Origin: Paenibacillus sp. UBA6285
Lineage (GTDB): Bacteria > Bacillota > Bacilli > Paenibacillales > Paenibacillaceae
Assembly (NCBI GenBank): GCA_002438345.1
Contig: DJUJ01000017.1
Coordinates: 48,468 to 57,544, forward strand
Direction of reading: 5' to 3'
Length of the DNA: 9,077 nucleotides
Positions 1 to 8,323 of this stretch are shown here, in pieces. Both the position numbers and the translations under genes were made by a program. The notes below the pieces were generated by a model. The model saw nothing but the letters and a program-made list of their open reading frames with translations, had not been told where the DNA came from and ran no database searches. Every line of letters begins with the position of its first letter. Positions within the stretch are counted from its first letter, which is position 1.

Positions 1-1974
1 AGCTTTATCAAGCTCTTTGCTGTTGTAGTTAATCCCAATTTCCCAAGAAATCTCCTTGGTTTGAGCGTTATAGGAACCGTTTTTGTAGCCATTATTCTGC
101 GCTCTTGAATCAGGATAGAATGTATCCTCAACCTTGATGGTTTTCGTTTCTGTAGGTTTGGACGGGTCAACATTCCATACAACAGAAGCTCTATTCAAAA
201 ATTTCACATCGTTTTTAACCCAATCATATACAGTCCCGTCATTATTCTTCAACCAATCATTATTGAAATACGTTTTGTAAGTAATCGTATACGTCTTATC
301 AATAGATGATTTGAACTTCAAGGTAAAACCTACTGTAGGCTTGGAATCATCAATAGTATACATAGAGCGGTCCACTAGTTTACCGTCATCATCTTTGATT
401 TCAAACCCACCTTTAGTAAGTTCCAAACCTTTGTTAGGGAAGGTATCCGTAATCACAACATCATTCATTACTTTTTTATCATTATTAATTTTTATCGTCC
501 AGCTTATAGTTTGATCAGCGTAATTAGCCTGTCCAACCGTTTTGGAGATAATATCTTGATTAAGTGTCCCATAATCAGTCTTGTCATTAGTAACACCATT
601 AACTACAGTAGTAACTGTATTCTGAATCTTTGTTTGTCCTTCGATTCGATCTTTCGCCCGGGTCTGATACTCGATCATGTAAGCATTCGAAATATTATTA
701 TTAAATGATAATTCGAAATTTTTAAACCCTGTTTTCGGGGATAAAGTATTCTCAGATACTGTGTAGTCATTCACTAATACTTTATCAGGATTATCTTTAG
801 ACTTAGTGAAATCTAGTTTATATACCTTCATAGAGCCAGGTACAAACTGTTGAGAGTCCGAATAATAATCGAACAATTTGGCCTCTGCCTTAGAGATCGA
901 TTTTTCACCGTAATTGTATTCAATCGCCCAATAAGTGTCCTGTGTCACAGAATTATAATTGAGGAAAGATTTCTTCAATAATGATCCATGTTTAAGAGAT
1001 ACACTTGCATTATCTGAAACAGGTCCTGTACCATTACCCTTAAAAGTTGCCGTGTTTACAAAAGTGGTTTTAGTATCATCAATAACATCCGTAACGTATT
1101 CAATGCGATATGCATCCGTAATAGGTGTATTAATATCAGGGGTAATAAACTTTACCTCTAAGGTGTTCCCCAATAGGCTTGCAGAATATTGACTATTGTT
1201 TAACGGAGCACCAGGAGATACATCACCGTTTAGTGCTACATTAAGCTTACTGACCTTGACATCACTTATATCAGTTAAAGCTAAACCCGTAGGGATTACA
1301 TCGGTTACAACAGCTCCATATACACTATCCATAACCTTGTTCACATCAACAGTCCATTTAATCTGTTTGGCATTATAATTCCCTTGATTAGTACCTACCG
1401 CAGCTCCATCTTTGTCAATAGTAGAACTAACCTCAGGTTTAAATTGGACTGTAAACTCCTGCTCTGCACCACCATTTATCGGAAACTTAATCGTATAGGG
1501 TATAGTATCCGTAAACTTCGTTGTGTCAAAACGAGTCTCCACTTCAATTGCACCTTTGACATCGAAATATTCTCCGACTTCACCGGTGAATGTTAAGGTA
1601 ACTTTGTTAGGACTCCCTTTAATAATGTCGTAATGCCCCAGCTCTTGCCCGTCAATCATAATCTTTTTATTCAAAAAGTCTTTCTCGAGCACAAACCCCT
1701 CTGGTAGTTCAAATGTAAAAGTATCACCTGCAACGTAATCACTTCCATCTGGAACCGACCAGTTATAGTTCAACTTCACGGTGGAGCTCAGCTTGTAAAC
1801 AGAATCTGTGACCTGTACCCCTTTCTCATATACAGACATCGTCACACTTGTAATGATATTAGCACTGTTCTCAATCGCCTTTGCTTTGACCTGAGAATCG
1901 AAGCCAAAAGCATTAAAAAACTGCGTACTAAGAAGTATTACTACCATCCATAAACCAATTTTCTTTTTCCACAT
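1..1974 (-). CDS. Large secreted adhesin-like surface protein with tandem collagen-binding-type modules (N-terminal part, cut by window edge)
   Basis: The frame is open from ATG at 1974 to base 1 (658 codons, no stop), so the C-terminus and any cell-wall anchor lie outside. AAGGAGG at 1985-1991 sits 11 nt before the ATG. Residues 1-33 read as a Sec signal peptide: a basic start (WKKK), a hydrophobic core, and likely cleavage after Ala-Lys-Ala (31-33). Residues about 34-198 resemble the Ig-like first domain of Gram-positive adhesins (GDTFTFELPEGF near 103-114). Modules of 140-150 residues follow, starting near 199, 339, 484 and 634. Each opens with Tyr then an I-x-W-type strand (IKWTVDVN, YWAIEYN, ISWTIKIN, ISWEIGIN). 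The three complete ones end in Asn-[TR]-[AV]-[TS]. There is no cysteine in 658 residues. This pattern fits Cna-type collagen-binding and related isopeptide-stabilised repeats. The ligand is unknown and collagen binding is not implied. It lies downstream of the leuA terminator, so it probably has its own promoter. Confidence 0.85.
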   Translation of the reverse strand, partial: MWKKKIGLWMVVILLSTQFFNAFGFDSQVKAKAIENSANIITSVTMSVYEKGVQVTDSVYKLSSTVKLNYNWSVPDGSDYVAGDTFTFELPEGFVLEKDFLNKKIMIDGQELGHYDIIKGSPNKVTLTFTGEVGEYFDVKGAIEVETRFDTTKFTDTIPYTIKFPINGGAEQEFTVQFKPEVSSTIDKDGAAVGTNQGNYNAKQIKWTVDVNKVMDSVYGAVVTDVIPTGLALTDISDVKVSKLNVALNGDVSPGAPLNNSQYSASLLGNTLEVKFITPDINTPITDAYRIEYVTDVIDDTKTTFVNTATFKGNGTGPVSDNASVSLKHGSLLKKSFLNYNSVTQDTYWAIEYNYGEKSISKAEAKLFDYYSDSQQFVPGSMKVYKLDFTKSKDNPDKVLVNDYTVSENTLSPKTGFKNFELSFNNNISNAYMIEYQTRAKDRIEGQTKIQNTVTTVVNGVTNDKTDYGTLNQDIISKTVGQANYADQTISWTIKINNDKKVMNDVVITDTFPNKGLELTKGGFEIKDDDGKLVDRSMYTIDDSKPTVGFTLKFKSSIDKTYTITYKTYFNNDWLKNNDGTVYDWVKNDVKFLNRASVVWNVDPSKPTETKTIKVEDTFYPDSRAQNNGYKNGSYNAQTKEISWEIGINYNSKELDKA

Positions 1975-2064
1975 AAAACGAAAGTCCTCCTTCTTCCTAT
2001 AAAAGTACTTACTCGACTATTTCTAAGTTGTTTGTTCTCCAAATACTTCAATAATCTCCCTTCG

Positions 2065-2120
2065 ATTGTAATTCACCGACATGAACAATTTCTGAACAGA
2101 TCTGAAATTTCGTCAGAATT
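2065..2120 (-). promoter_or_regulatory. Possible control region of the surface-protein gene (weak)
   Basis: The 173 nt between the leuA terminator and the surface-protein ATG must hold its promoter. The best -10 candidate on the minus strand is TACAAT (2065-2070), but no good -35 lies 16-18 nt upstream of it. Just upstream are two imperfect AT-rich palindromes, AATTTCGTCAGAATT (2106-2120) and CAATTTCTGAACAGA (2086-2100), both read on the plus strand. They match the CodY consensus AATTTTCWGAAAATT with 4 and 5 mismatches. That is suggestive of a regulator site but within the range of chance in AT-rich DNA. Confidence 0.25.
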
Positions 2121-2147
2121 GGCTGAATCAGCATTATTTTGAAGCAT

Positions 2148-2181
2148 AAAAAAAATCCTAACAGTGAACTCACTGTCAGGA
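2148..2181 (-). terminator. Intrinsic terminator of the ilvBNC-leuA operon
   Basis: Read on the minus strand, TCCTGACAGTGA and TCACTGTTAGGA form a 12-bp stem with one G-U pair around a GT centre (2156-2181). Eight T residues (2148-2155) follow directly. It lies 43 nt past the leuA stop and before the surface-protein gene, so it closes the biosynthetic operon and insulates the next gene. The other strand has no comparable T-run, so it should act in one direction. Confidence 0.93.
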
Positions 2182-2224
2182 CTTCTTCTACATAATTATA
2201 AATTTCTGCACAATTTAATTTCAC

Positions 2225-3766
2225 TTAAAGACTAGCGTGGTCACGTTTAGTGTAAGTTTTACGCTTCTCCAGAAGCTTGTTAAGCGCATCAATATAAGCA
2301 CGGGCACTCGCTTCTAGAATATCGGTGCTAAGTCCACGACCCTGTGCAGCAACTTCGCCCTGCGACAGTACTACATGAACCTCGCCCTGTGCATCTTTAC
2401 CACGAGAGACGGATTTAATGGAATAGTCCCCAAGGGTAACTTCCTCACCTGTGGCTTTATCGATTGCATTGTAGATTGCATCTACTGAACCATTACCTTC
2501 GGCAACAGCTACGATTGGCTGCTCTTCCGGACCATTAATAATCACCTTGGCGGTTGGAATAGCTTCATTACCGTAAGTTACGTAAATCATCTGAAGTTTG
2601 AATATTTCTGGCGTATCAATTAGCTTCTCTTCAATCAATGCCAAAATATCTTCATCAGACACTTCTTTTTTCTTATCCGCCAAATCCTTAAATCTTGAAA
2701 AGGCTGTATTAAGCTCTTCTTCGGATAAATCATACCCTAAATCACTTAACTTATCGCGGAAAGCGTGGCGTCCAGAGTGCTTACCAAGTACCAATTTGCT
2801 CTCTTTAAGTCCAATGGTCTCCGGTGTCATGATCTCATAGGTGGTTTTCTCTTTTAGCATACCGTCCTGGTGAATACCCGATTCATGAGCAAATGCATTT
2901 GCTCCTACAATCGCTTTATTCCCTGGTACTACCATACCTGTCAGCTTGCTGACCAGACGGCTTGTGCGAGAGATCTCGGATAACGTTAGTGAAGTTTTGG
3001 CGCCAAAAAATTCAGCACGTGTCTCCAGCGCTAATGCAACTTCTTCAATCGCTGTGTTCCCAGCGCGTTCACCGATACCATTAATCGTTCCTTCGATCTG
3101 ATCCGCACCATTCTGAATCGCAGCAAGCGTATTCGCCGTAGCCATACCAAGATCGTTATGACAATGAGCACTAAGCTGTACGCGTTCAATATCAGGCACA
3201 TTTTCTTTTAAATATTTAAAGATAGCTCCATACTCTGAAGGATTCAGATAACCTACAGTATCCGGGATATTAACAACATTGGCACCTTCTCGAATAGCCA
3301 TTCCGACCATTTCAGCCATGAAATCATACTCCGTACGACCTGCGTCTTCTAAAGAAAACTCAAGTTTGGGAAAATATTTCTTAGCATATCGGATAGCTGA
3401 CTGTGCAGTTTCCAGCACCTGAGCCTTATCCATCCGCAGTTTATGCTGGCGGTGAATAGGAGATGTGGCTAGAAAAATATGAATACAAGGGTCCTGTGCC
3501 CCCTGCAGCGCTTCTTTTACAGCATCGATATCTGTCTCTCTAGAACGAGAAAGACCGATTACCGTGACGTTCTTTACAGCTCTTGCTACCGCATTTACTG
3601 AAGCCAGATCACCTGGCGAAGCAGCAGGAAAGCCCGCTTCCATACGGTCAATCCCCAGCTTTTCCAGCTGGTAGGCGATCTCCACTTTCTCACGCGCGTT
3701 GAGGTTCACACCCGGCGACTGCTCTCCGTCTCGCAGCGTCGTATCGAACACATAAATTTTCCGCAT
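2225..3766 (-). CDS. leuA: 2-isopropylmalate synthase
   Basis: Condenses acetyl-CoA with 2-ketoisovalerate to 2-isopropylmalate, the first committed step of leucine synthesis in the cytoplasm. The 513 residues match the family length. The N-terminus has the [12 protein letters not shown] motif (residues 8-19, metal ligand Asp13). The HCHND motif (His201, His203) and HESGIHQDG (294-302) belong to the HMGL-like TIM barrel and its linker. The C-terminal 120 or so residues are the LeuA regulatory domain, where leucine feedback normally acts. The start is ATG at 3766, with AGGAGG at 3775-3780 and an 8-nt spacer. A GTG at 3775 in the same frame overlaps the ribosome binding site and is not credible. 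It is the last gene of the operon, 100 nt after ilvC, and is followed by a strong terminator instead of leuBCD. Confidence 0.98.
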   Translation of the reverse strand: MRKIYVFDTTLRDGEQSPGVNLNAREKVEIAYQLEKLGIDRMEAGFPAASPGDLASVNAVARAVKNVTVIGLSRSRETDIDAVKEALQGAQDPCIHIFLATSPIHRQHKLRMDKAQVLETAQSAIRYAKKYFPKLEFSLEDAGRTEYDFMAEMVGMAIREGANVVNIPDTVGYLNPSEYGAIFKYLKENVPDIERVQLSAHCHNDLGMATANTLAAIQNGADQIEGTINGIGERAGNTAIEEVALALETRAEFFGAKTSLTLSEISRTSRLVSKLTGMVVPGNKAIVGANAFAHESGIHQDGMLKEKTTYEIMTPETIGLKESKLVLGKHSGRHAFRDKLSDLGYDLSEEELNTAFSRFKDLADKKKEVSDEDILALIEEKLIDTPEIFKLQMIYVTYGNEAIPTAKVIINGPEEQPIVAVAEGNGSVDAIYNAIDKATGEEVTLGDYSIKSVSRGKDAQGEVHVVLSQGEVAAQGRGLSTDILEASARAYIDALNKLLEKRKTYTKRDHASL

Positions 3767-3799
3767 GCAAAGCACCTCCTAAAGATTGTGCTGAAACTC

Positions 3800-3834
3800 T
3801 CAAATGCGGCTCGCAAAATCACGGCCGCATTTGA
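3800..3834 (-). other. Intergenic hairpin between ilvC and leuA
   Basis: Positions 3800-3810 (TCAAATGCGGC) and 3824-3834 (GCCGCATTTGA) are perfect 11-bp complements around a 13-nt loop. On the transcribed minus strand the 3' arm is followed by GAGTTTCAGC, with no U-tract, so it is not a standard intrinsic terminator. It lies 20-54 nt before the leuA ribosome binding site. An mRNA-processing, stability or partial attenuation role is plausible but unproven. Confidence 0.75.
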
Positions 3835-3866
3835 AGGTCACACTATTTAATCATAAGTATATATGA

Positions 3867-4874
<1,008 letters not shown>

Positions 4875-4892
4875 TTAATTTGAGACCCATCA

Positions 4893-4968
4893 TAAAGAGC
4901 GGGTGCTTCAAGAGAACTAGATTCATACAAGATCAAGCTGCTCTTCAAGCTCCCGCTCTTTAGCGGGA
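4893..4968 (-). other. Mutually exclusive hairpins between ilvN and ilvC
   Basis: Three segments compete. Segment A, TAAAGAGCGGG (4893-4903), is the perfect complement of segment B, CCCGCTCTTTA (4952-4962). The pairing continues inward (TGCTTCAAGAG with CTCTTCAAGCT, two mismatches) and forms a long hairpin. Segment B plus one base, TCCCGCT (4951-4957), is also the complement of AGCGGGA (4962-4968), giving a compact local hairpin with a CTTT loop. In the transcript the local hairpin is made first and the long one needs its 3' arm. Neither is followed by a U-tract. The structures end 17 nt before the ilvC ribosome binding site. Confidence 0.7.
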
Positions 4969-5036
4969 AGTTCATTCATATCATATCAGATTAATGCAAT
5001 CAAGCAGTAATCCATTAAAGTCATAAATTATAGTAT

Positions 5037-5519
5037 TTAAGAGTTACCACGTACCATAGCCGTAATACCTGTGCGAGACAGCTCTCTAATTCCATAAGGT
5101 TTCAAAAGCTCGATCATCGCGTCAATCTTTTGTGTATCTCCAACTACCTGAACTAGCAATGAGGTGCTGCCGATGTCGACAACTGAAGCACGGAAAGTCT
5201 CTACTACACCCATAATTTCCGGACGCTCACTTGGATCAGCATTCACTTTAATCAGAGCCAGCTCACGTGCAACCATTGGCTTGGAACCAAGATCAACAAC
5301 CTTAATTACATCGATTAGCTTATAGAGCTGCTTCTCAATTTGTTCAAGCGTGTGCTGGTCTCCAAGAGTAACGATGACCATCCGAGACAACCCAACCTCT
5401 TCGGACTGACCAACGGTAATACTCTCAATATTAAATCCCCGGCGACCGAACAAACCTGACACCCGCTGAAGCACACCCGGCTGGTCATTTACGAGTACAG
5501 AAATCGTATGTCTTGTCAC
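5037..5519 (-). CDS. ilvN: Acetohydroxyacid synthase small (regulatory) subunit
   Basis: Regulatory subunit of acetohydroxyacid synthase; it activates IlvB and in this family mediates valine feedback. The 160 residues match the usual short form. Residues about 1-75 are an ACT domain with the ligand-loop motif NDQPGVL (11-17) followed by FGRRGFNIESI. The remainder is the C-terminal domain typical of small AHAS subunits. The start is a GTG at 5519, two nt past the ilvB stop. Its ribosome binding site GGGGGA (5529-5534) lies inside the ilvB 3' end with a 9-nt spacer, so translation is probably coupled to ilvB. That suits subunits of one complex. The name ilvH is used for this gene in some species. 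Confidence 0.97.
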   Translation of the reverse strand: MTRHTISVLVNDQPGVLQRVSGLFGRRGFNIESITVGQSEEVGLSRMVIVTLGDQHTLEQIEKQLYKLIDVIKVVDLGSKPMVARELALIKVNADPSERPEIMGVVETFRASVVDIGSTSLLVQVVGDTQKIDAMIELLKPYGIRELSRTGITAMVRGNS

Positions 5520-5521
5520 TA

Positions 5522-7264
5522 TTATTCATCCCCCATCAGCATATGATCGATGGTTGAACCTTGAGTTACCATCGGGTAGACATTCTCGTCTTTTGGAACA
5601 ACGAATTCTACCAATACTGGACCTGGTGTTTCCAGTGCTTCCTGCCAAGCAGCATGCGCTTCTTCCTTGTTCGTAGCCCGTAGACCTTTTACACCATAAG
5701 CCTCAGCCAGTTTTACAAAATCCGGACTGCCTGCGAGGTCTGTATAGCTATAACGTTTATCATAAATCAGATTTTGCCATTGTCGAACCATACCAAGCAC
5801 CTGATTATTAATGACTACAATTTTAACCGGTATATTATTAATGGCACAAATAGCAAGTTCTTGAGAACACATTTGCATCCCGCCATCACCGTTTATCGAT
5901 ACTACCAACCGTTCAGGATGTGCCATTTGTGCACCGATAGCTGATGGGAATCCGAAGCCCATCGTTCCAAGACCGCCTGAGGTGATCCATGAACGTGGAT
6001 GATTGAACTTATAGTACTGTGCTGCCCACATCTGATGCTGGCCAACATCCGTAGTGACAATAGCTTCACCTTTAGTCGTGTCATTGATCATCTCAATAAC
6101 CCATTGTGGTTTAAGCTCTGTCTCTGAATCTTCATACCGAAGTGGCTGATCAAGTTTCCACTGAGCAATCTGTGTTCTCCAAGCATCAGCATTAGATGCA
6201 CGGCCAACCTCAGGATTCAACATTTCCAGTACAATCTTCACATCTCCTACGATCGGAATATCAGGAGATACATTCTTTCCGATTTCTGCAGGGTCTATGT
6301 CGATATGAACGATCTTAGCCTTAGGTGCGAAGCCATCCAGCCTACCCGTAACACGGTCATCAAATCGAGCTCCGATATTAATGAGCAAATCACACTGCTG
6401 AATAGCGTTGTTTGCGGTGTATGTGCCATGCATACCTGGCATTCCCATCCAAAGATCTTCAGCACTTGGGAAAGCTCCAAGACCCAGCAAGGTCGTAGTG
6501 ATTGGAATTTCTGTTCGTTTCACGAATTCGAACATAGCTTCATGTGCTCCGGAGTAAATAACTCCACCACCTGCAATGATGATCGGACGTTCAGCAACCT
6601 CTATAGCGCGAACCAACTTATCAAGCTGTAGCTTGTTTGGTACTGTACAAGGGTTATAGCCACGAAGATTTACTGTTTTCACTGGTGTGAACAATGTTTT
6701 CGCTGCCGACACATCTTTCGGAATATCAATCAATACTGGTCCTTTGCGTCCGGTATTAGCTACATGAAAAGCTTCATGAATAACACGTGGGAGATCCTCT
6801 ACATCTCTTACAAAGTAGCTATGCTTAGTGATTGGCATCGTTATCCCAGTAATGTCTGCTTCCTGGAATGCATCTGTACCAATCAGGCTGGAGAAAACGT
6901 TGCCTGTGATTACAACCAATGGAGTTGAGTCCATATATGCTGTAGCAATACCTGTTACAAGATTTGTTGCTCCGGGACCTGATGTAGCTATACATACCCC
7001 TGGTTTACCACTTGCTCTAGCGTAACCGTCAGCTGCATGAATAGCGCCTTGCTCATGACGTGTTAACACGTGATTGAAATCCGTAAAACCGTACAATGCA
7101 TCATAAATGTACAATACAGCTCCACCCGGATATCCGAATACTGTGTCTACACCCTCCAATACAAGGCTGCGGAGTAATATCTCGGAACCGGAAATGACCT
7201 CCGGCTCCATCCATTTTTCTTTTAACTGCTCAGTAGACCGTAATTCCGGTATTTGTGCGCTCAT
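5522..7264 (-). CDS. ilvB: Acetohydroxyacid (acetolactate) synthase large catalytic subunit
   Basis: ThDP-, Mg2+- and FAD-dependent enzyme. It condenses pyruvate with pyruvate or 2-ketobutyrate, the first common step of branched-chain amino acid synthesis. The 580 residues contain, in order, the N-terminal PYR domain with catalytic Glu71 (RHEQGA) and the SGPGATN loop, a central FAD-binding domain, and the PP domain. The PP domain has the ThDP motif GDGG (459-462) through Asn-Asn (486-487). MVRQWQ follows, with the Trp (496) that corresponds to the family's herbicide-site residue. The start is ATG at 7264, with GGAGGAGG at 7272-7279 and a 7-nt spacer. A further in-frame ATG at 7291 would place that site inside the coding region and is rejected. 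It is the first gene of the operon, about 450 nt downstream of the promoter behind the T-box. Confidence 0.98.
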   Translation of the reverse strand: MSAQIPELRSTEQLKEKWMEPEVISGSEILLRSLVLEGVDTVFGYPGGAVLYIYDALYGFTDFNHVLTRHEQGAIHAADGYARASGKPGVCIATSGPGATNLVTGIATAYMDSTPLVVITGNVFSSLIGTDAFQEADITGITMPITKHSYFVRDVEDLPRVIHEAFHVANTGRKGPVLIDIPKDVSAAKTLFTPVKTVNLRGYNPCTVPNKLQLDKLVRAIEVAERPIIIAGGGVIYSGAHEAMFEFVKRTEIPITTTLLGLGAFPSAEDLWMGMPGMHGTYTANNAIQQCDLLINIGARFDDRVTGRLDGFAPKAKIVHIDIDPAEIGKNVSPDIPIVGDVKIVLEMLNPEVGRASNADAWRTQIAQWKLDQPLRYEDSETELKPQWVIEMINDTTKGEAIVTTDVGQHQMWAAQYYKFNHPRSWITSGGLGTMGFGFPSAIGAQMAHPERLVVSINGDGGMQMCSQELAICAINNIPVKIVVINNQVLGMVRQWQNLIYDKRYSYTDLAGSPDFVKLAEAYGVKGLRATNKEEAHAAWQEALETPGPVLVEFVVPKDENVYPMVTQGSTIDHMLMGDE

Positions 7265-7348
7265 CAGTATTCCTCCTCCGATATTTAACATTCATTATGC
7301 AAATGACGGACCGTCCTTTATACTTCAGCAAATGGTTATTTTAAATAC

Positions 7349-7402
7349 AAAAAAACCTTTCGCCTCCCACGCACAATATTAGCGCGTGAGGGACGAAAGG
7401 TT
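7349..7402 (-). terminator. T-box-controlled intrinsic terminator before ilvB
   Basis: On the minus strand AACCTTTCG pairs with CGAAAGGTT (9 bp). The stem continues inward through TCCCTCACGCGC and GTGCGTGGGAGG with one mismatch and some G-U pairs, around a TAATATT loop. A seven-T tract (7349-7355) follows. The 5' arm includes the CCC (7390-7392) that would otherwise pair with the T-box GGG, so terminator and antiterminator exclude each other. Confidence 0.95.
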
Positions 7403-7714
7403 GATCTTCCGTGGTACCACCCATGTTTGCATTACATCTCGCGATGCAACGCCTTATCAGGTATACAAAAATCCATCGATGTAGGCAAGGGCCCTAATCT
7501 CTGTAACCTGAAGTCCGTAACGCGGACTAAACGATTCCCCCTAATAATTCCACCACTCTAGCTAGTGGACCTTTCAGGGAAACAGCTCCGAGGTGAGCTC
7601 GTATATAAGGGATTTCGGTGGAGGTTGCAGCAAATCCTCACACTCTCTGAGCAAAAGAGCCCTTAAAACTTCGTCCTCATCATTGCCGATACATGTATGT
7701 TCGATAAAATGTTT
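7349..7714 (-). promoter_or_regulatory. T-box leader (tRNA-sensing riboswitch) of the ilv-leu operon, probably leucine-specific
   Basis: Uncharged tRNA binding to this leader stabilises an antiterminator and lets transcription enter ilvB. The T-box core GGGTGGTACCACGGAAG lies at 7406-7422. Its UGGU (7416-7419) would pair with an ACCA acceptor end, fitting tRNA-Leu, -Ile or -Val with discriminator A. Upstream are the Stem I landmarks: AGAGAG (7643-7648) and an apical GAGG/CCTC hairpin (7621-7639) whose loop has the usual TTGCTG. Stem III is AGTCCG-CGTTA-CGGACT (7512-7528). The specifier region reads GAGCTCACCTCGG (7588-7600). The codon CTC followed by A (7595-7597) fits the GAA-NNN-A pattern best, and a second CTC is at 7590-7592; both are leucine. 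The exact Stem I base pairing was not resolved by hand. Confidence 0.93.
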
Positions 7715-7720
7715 AGACAC

Positions 7721-7749
7721 ATTATATGATTCCTAACACGGATAGTCAA
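7721..7749 (-). promoter_or_regulatory. Sigma-A promoter of the ilvBNC-leuA operon
   Basis: On the minus strand the -35 box TTGACT (7744-7749) and the -10 box TATAAT (7721-7726) are separated by exactly 17 nt, close to the consensus. Transcription should start near 7714, giving a leader of about 450 nt before ilvB. Strong basal initiation with control at termination is the usual T-box arrangement. An AT-rich block, GATTTTAAAAATATG (7754-7768), lies just upstream and could be an UP element or a weak regulator site. Confidence 0.93.
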
Positions 7750-7854
7750 TACCCATATTTTTAAAATCGTCACAACTCCTACTTCTACACTCTCGGAACG
7801 CTCGCCCCTCTCCCAACATATGATGTACGACAATGCGTGGAAAGGGGACGCTCT

Positions 7855-8301
7855 ATGATTCGTTATCGTCGACCCAAGCAGGATGACGTCATTATTCTTG
7901 ATTTAATCGAGCGACAGCTCGTACCATTATCTCATCTGCCGCAAGCTGAAATTATTAAAATCAAAAAGGATTTACCTCGTCGTCTGGGACACGGAATCAC
8001 CCTTGTCACCTGTCCCGACTATGAAAACGATCCAAATGGGTTTGTCCATTTCTTGCTACATGGTGATTTACTCTACATCGATATGCTAGCCATTGCACCC
8101 GAAGCTCGGCGAAAACACTTGGGGAATATGCTCATGGATCGAGCAGAAAGATTTGCACTATCTCGCGGATGTCATCGTTCTAAGGTATCCGTCGATTTAG
8201 GAAATGCAGCAGCACTAGCCTTTTATCACAAATTGGGCTACAGCGTAGCCCGTTATCAATCTCTAAGTTTTTGCTACGAACTTGAGAAACGATTTACCTG
8301 A
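7855..8301 (+). CDS. GNAT-family N-acetyltransferase
   Basis: A 148-residue single-domain Gcn5-related acetyltransferase that would move an acetyl group from acetyl-CoA to an amine; the substrate cannot be told. Motif A is IDMLAIAPEARRKHLGNML (75-93): the beta strand, then the pyrophosphate-binding turn. The usual R-x-x-G-x-G/A reads RRKHLG (85-90), with His88 in place of the first glycine. Motif B is the region around NAAALAFYHKLGY (117-129), typical of the family. The start is ATG at 7855, with AAAGGGG (7841-7847) and a 7-nt spacer. A GTG at 7837 in the same frame lies upstream of that site and is rejected. It is divergent from the ilv promoter and convergent with the next gene, with 22 nt between their stops. 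No clear sigma-A promoter was seen in front of it. Confidence 0.9.
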   Translation: MIRYRRPKQDDVIILDLIERQLVPLSHLPQAEIIKIKKDLPRRLGHGITLVTCPDYENDPNGFVHFLLHGDLLYIDMLAIAPEARRKHLGNMLMDRAERFALSRGCHRSKVSVDLGNAAALAFYHKLGYSVARYQSLSFCYELEKRFT

Positions 8302-8323
8302 CTAAAGCAGATCTAATCTAAAC

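Noticed and set aside
311..1596. Several 60-77-codon frames on the plus strand
   Set aside because: All lie opposite the 658-codon surface-protein frame, which has a ribosome binding site, signal peptide and repeated domains.
6305..6631. A 108-codon plus-strand frame within ilvB
   Set aside because: It is antisense to the conserved central domain of IlvB and shows no protein-like motifs.
7689..7698. ATACATGTAT palindrome near the start of the ilv transcript
   Set aside because: A 10-bp self-complementary sequence without a known operator match; it is short enough to be chance and lies in the leader before Stem I.
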